A stretch of 64,000 bases of DNA from Verrucomicrobiota bacterium (GTDB lineage: Bacteria > Verrucomicrobiota > Verrucomicrobiia > Verrucomicrobiales > V1-33): positions 29,399 to 93,398 of the forward strand of contig QQNF01000008.1 of assembly GCA_003402705.1 (NCBI GenBank). The letters are read 5' to 3'. Each line of letters begins with the position of its first letter. Within the stretch, counting starts at the first letter, position 1. This document shows, piece after piece, positions 63,461 to 64,000 of the stretch. A program made the translations under genes and the position numbers. The notes under the pieces are model-generated. The model worked only from the letters and a program-made list of their open reading frames with translations. It was not told the DNA's origin and did not search any database.

Positions 63461-64000
63461 GGCAACCAGATTTTGGATTTACACGCACCTATTCAACGCC
63501 GACTGATGTTCAAGAGTGCGTGCGCCCTGAATGCCGGGGTCATTGAAGCGATGGCGGCCGGTAGACTCACTGCCCGCGGACGCGCCAGTCCAGCGAAGCC
63601 ATGGAGGGCCAGGCGTTCAGCGGCCGTCAGGCGCGGCGGGTCAATCTGTCAGGGATGGTTCCTGACATCGCGTATGCCGGGCGCAAACTGATTGCCTTCG
63701 GGGAGTCGGCGGATACTGTGCCGGAGAGGCTCCGGCGGATTGGCGTGGGGGCCTGCCCGGGTGTGGGCTCGGGGAGGGACGGGTTGACGGGTTTTCCGGG
63801 GGATTGTGGGGTGGGGAAAGGGGATGGGGCGCCCTTTCAGGGCTCTGGGGTTTTGTGCATGGTTGTCCCAGGGCGTTGCCCCATATGCGTTAACCTAGTA
63901 ATTATAGTCAGGGGCCGCAATCACCCTGGGGCATGATGGCTCGCAGGCGCTTGATCTGCCGCCCACGGACGCGCTTTGAACTTCGGCTGCTTTGCCTCAG
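63461..64000. other. 540-base interval without a supported gene, ending in a dispersed-repeat remnant
   Basis: The first 350 bases contain no convincing frame. About 63820-63930 holds hairpins GCCCT-TTC-AGGGC (63831-63843) and GGGC-GTT-GCCC (63871-63881), of the same three-base-loop style as repeats at 18.1 and 27.9 kb. On the minus strand a short open frame enters from the right edge and stops at 63921 (25 residues visible); it may be the end of a gene outside the window. Confidence 0.5.

Noticed and set aside
63601..63936. 111-residue frame at right edge
   Set aside because: Ends inside the dispersed repeat and has no domain sense.
63921..64000. Short minus-strand frame entering from the right edge
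   Set aside because: Two frames are open and only 25 residues are visible; cannot be assigned.
1..64000. tRNA or rRNA genes
   Set aside because: No cloverleaf with T-loop consensus or rRNA core was seen by eye.

Overview
The window is GC-rich bacterial chromosome that looks like Verrucomicrobiota. The strongest marker is a complete set of the four prepilin-like 'Verru_Chthon cassette' proteins (A on the minus strand at 36.5-40.8 kb; B, C and D on the plus strand at 41.0-43.5 kb). Supporting markers are a PVC-type dehydrogenase fused to a haem-binding domain, an autotransporter-type beta-strand-repeat protein, short W/A-rich repeat proteins, and a giant secreted protein fused to the tail of an M56 (BlaR1-like) protein. 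Clear Shine-Dalgarno sequences are uncommon here, and several good promoters lie only a few bases upstream of start codons.

Layout. 0-6.8 kb: the 3' part of an M56-type membrane protein running into a >2,200-residue extracytoplasmic repeat protein. 6.9-11.6 kb: a compact operon of TPR protein, degenerate receiver/pseudokinase/FGE-like fusion, secreted protein and cell-wall amidase. 11.7-14.7 kb: an ECF sigma factor with a membrane anti-sigma-like/VWA protein. 14.8-17.3 kb: a cytochrome-type dehydrogenase. 17.4-23.1 kb: a small membrane protein, a 3 x 95 bp tandem repeat, and two paralogous repeat proteins flanking a PQQ-type beta-propeller protein. 23.2-26.8 kb: rpsP, a KH protein, tcdA, a membrane-anchored protein and an aspartate-type aminotransferase. 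26.9-28.1 kb: a decayed NarL-type two-component system and dispersed hairpin repeats. 28.1-33.5 kb: aroC, a mono-haem-motif protein, metX and an MFS transporter.

33.6-43.5 kb: the autotransporter-like protein and the pilin-like cassette. 43.6-46.0 kb: a TonB/ExbB/ExbD set. 46.1-50.5 kb: def, cysS, an ArsR-methyltransferase fusion and a secreted protein of unknown function. 50.5-55.9 kb: an HTTM-like membrane protein with a partner, rarD, a pterin dehydratase, and a divergent amidase/LysM pair. 56.1-59.7 kb: a Tat-exported Gfo/Idh/MocA oxidoreductase and lutA-lutB without lutC.

59.7-64.0 kb is different in character: more balanced codon use, lower GC, longer non-coding stretches and orphan genes. 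It carries a two-gene module resembling a type IV (AbiEi/AbiEii-like) toxin-antitoxin system. The regulator gene has a perfect inverted repeat immediately upstream, and the nucleotidyltransferase gene, overlapping it by ATGA, is broken by a single-base frameshift. Two orphan small genes and a degenerate dispersed repeat follow. I read this end as an acquired, partly decaying accessory island.

In the chromosomal part, many genes act at the envelope (two amidases, LysM, TonB system, pilin-like cassette, VWA/anti-sigma, FGE-like fusion). Interspersed are housekeeping genes for translation (rpsP, def, cysS, tcdA) and amino-acid metabolism (aroC, metX, aminotransferase). No tRNA, rRNA, CRISPR array or intact insertion sequence was recognised.
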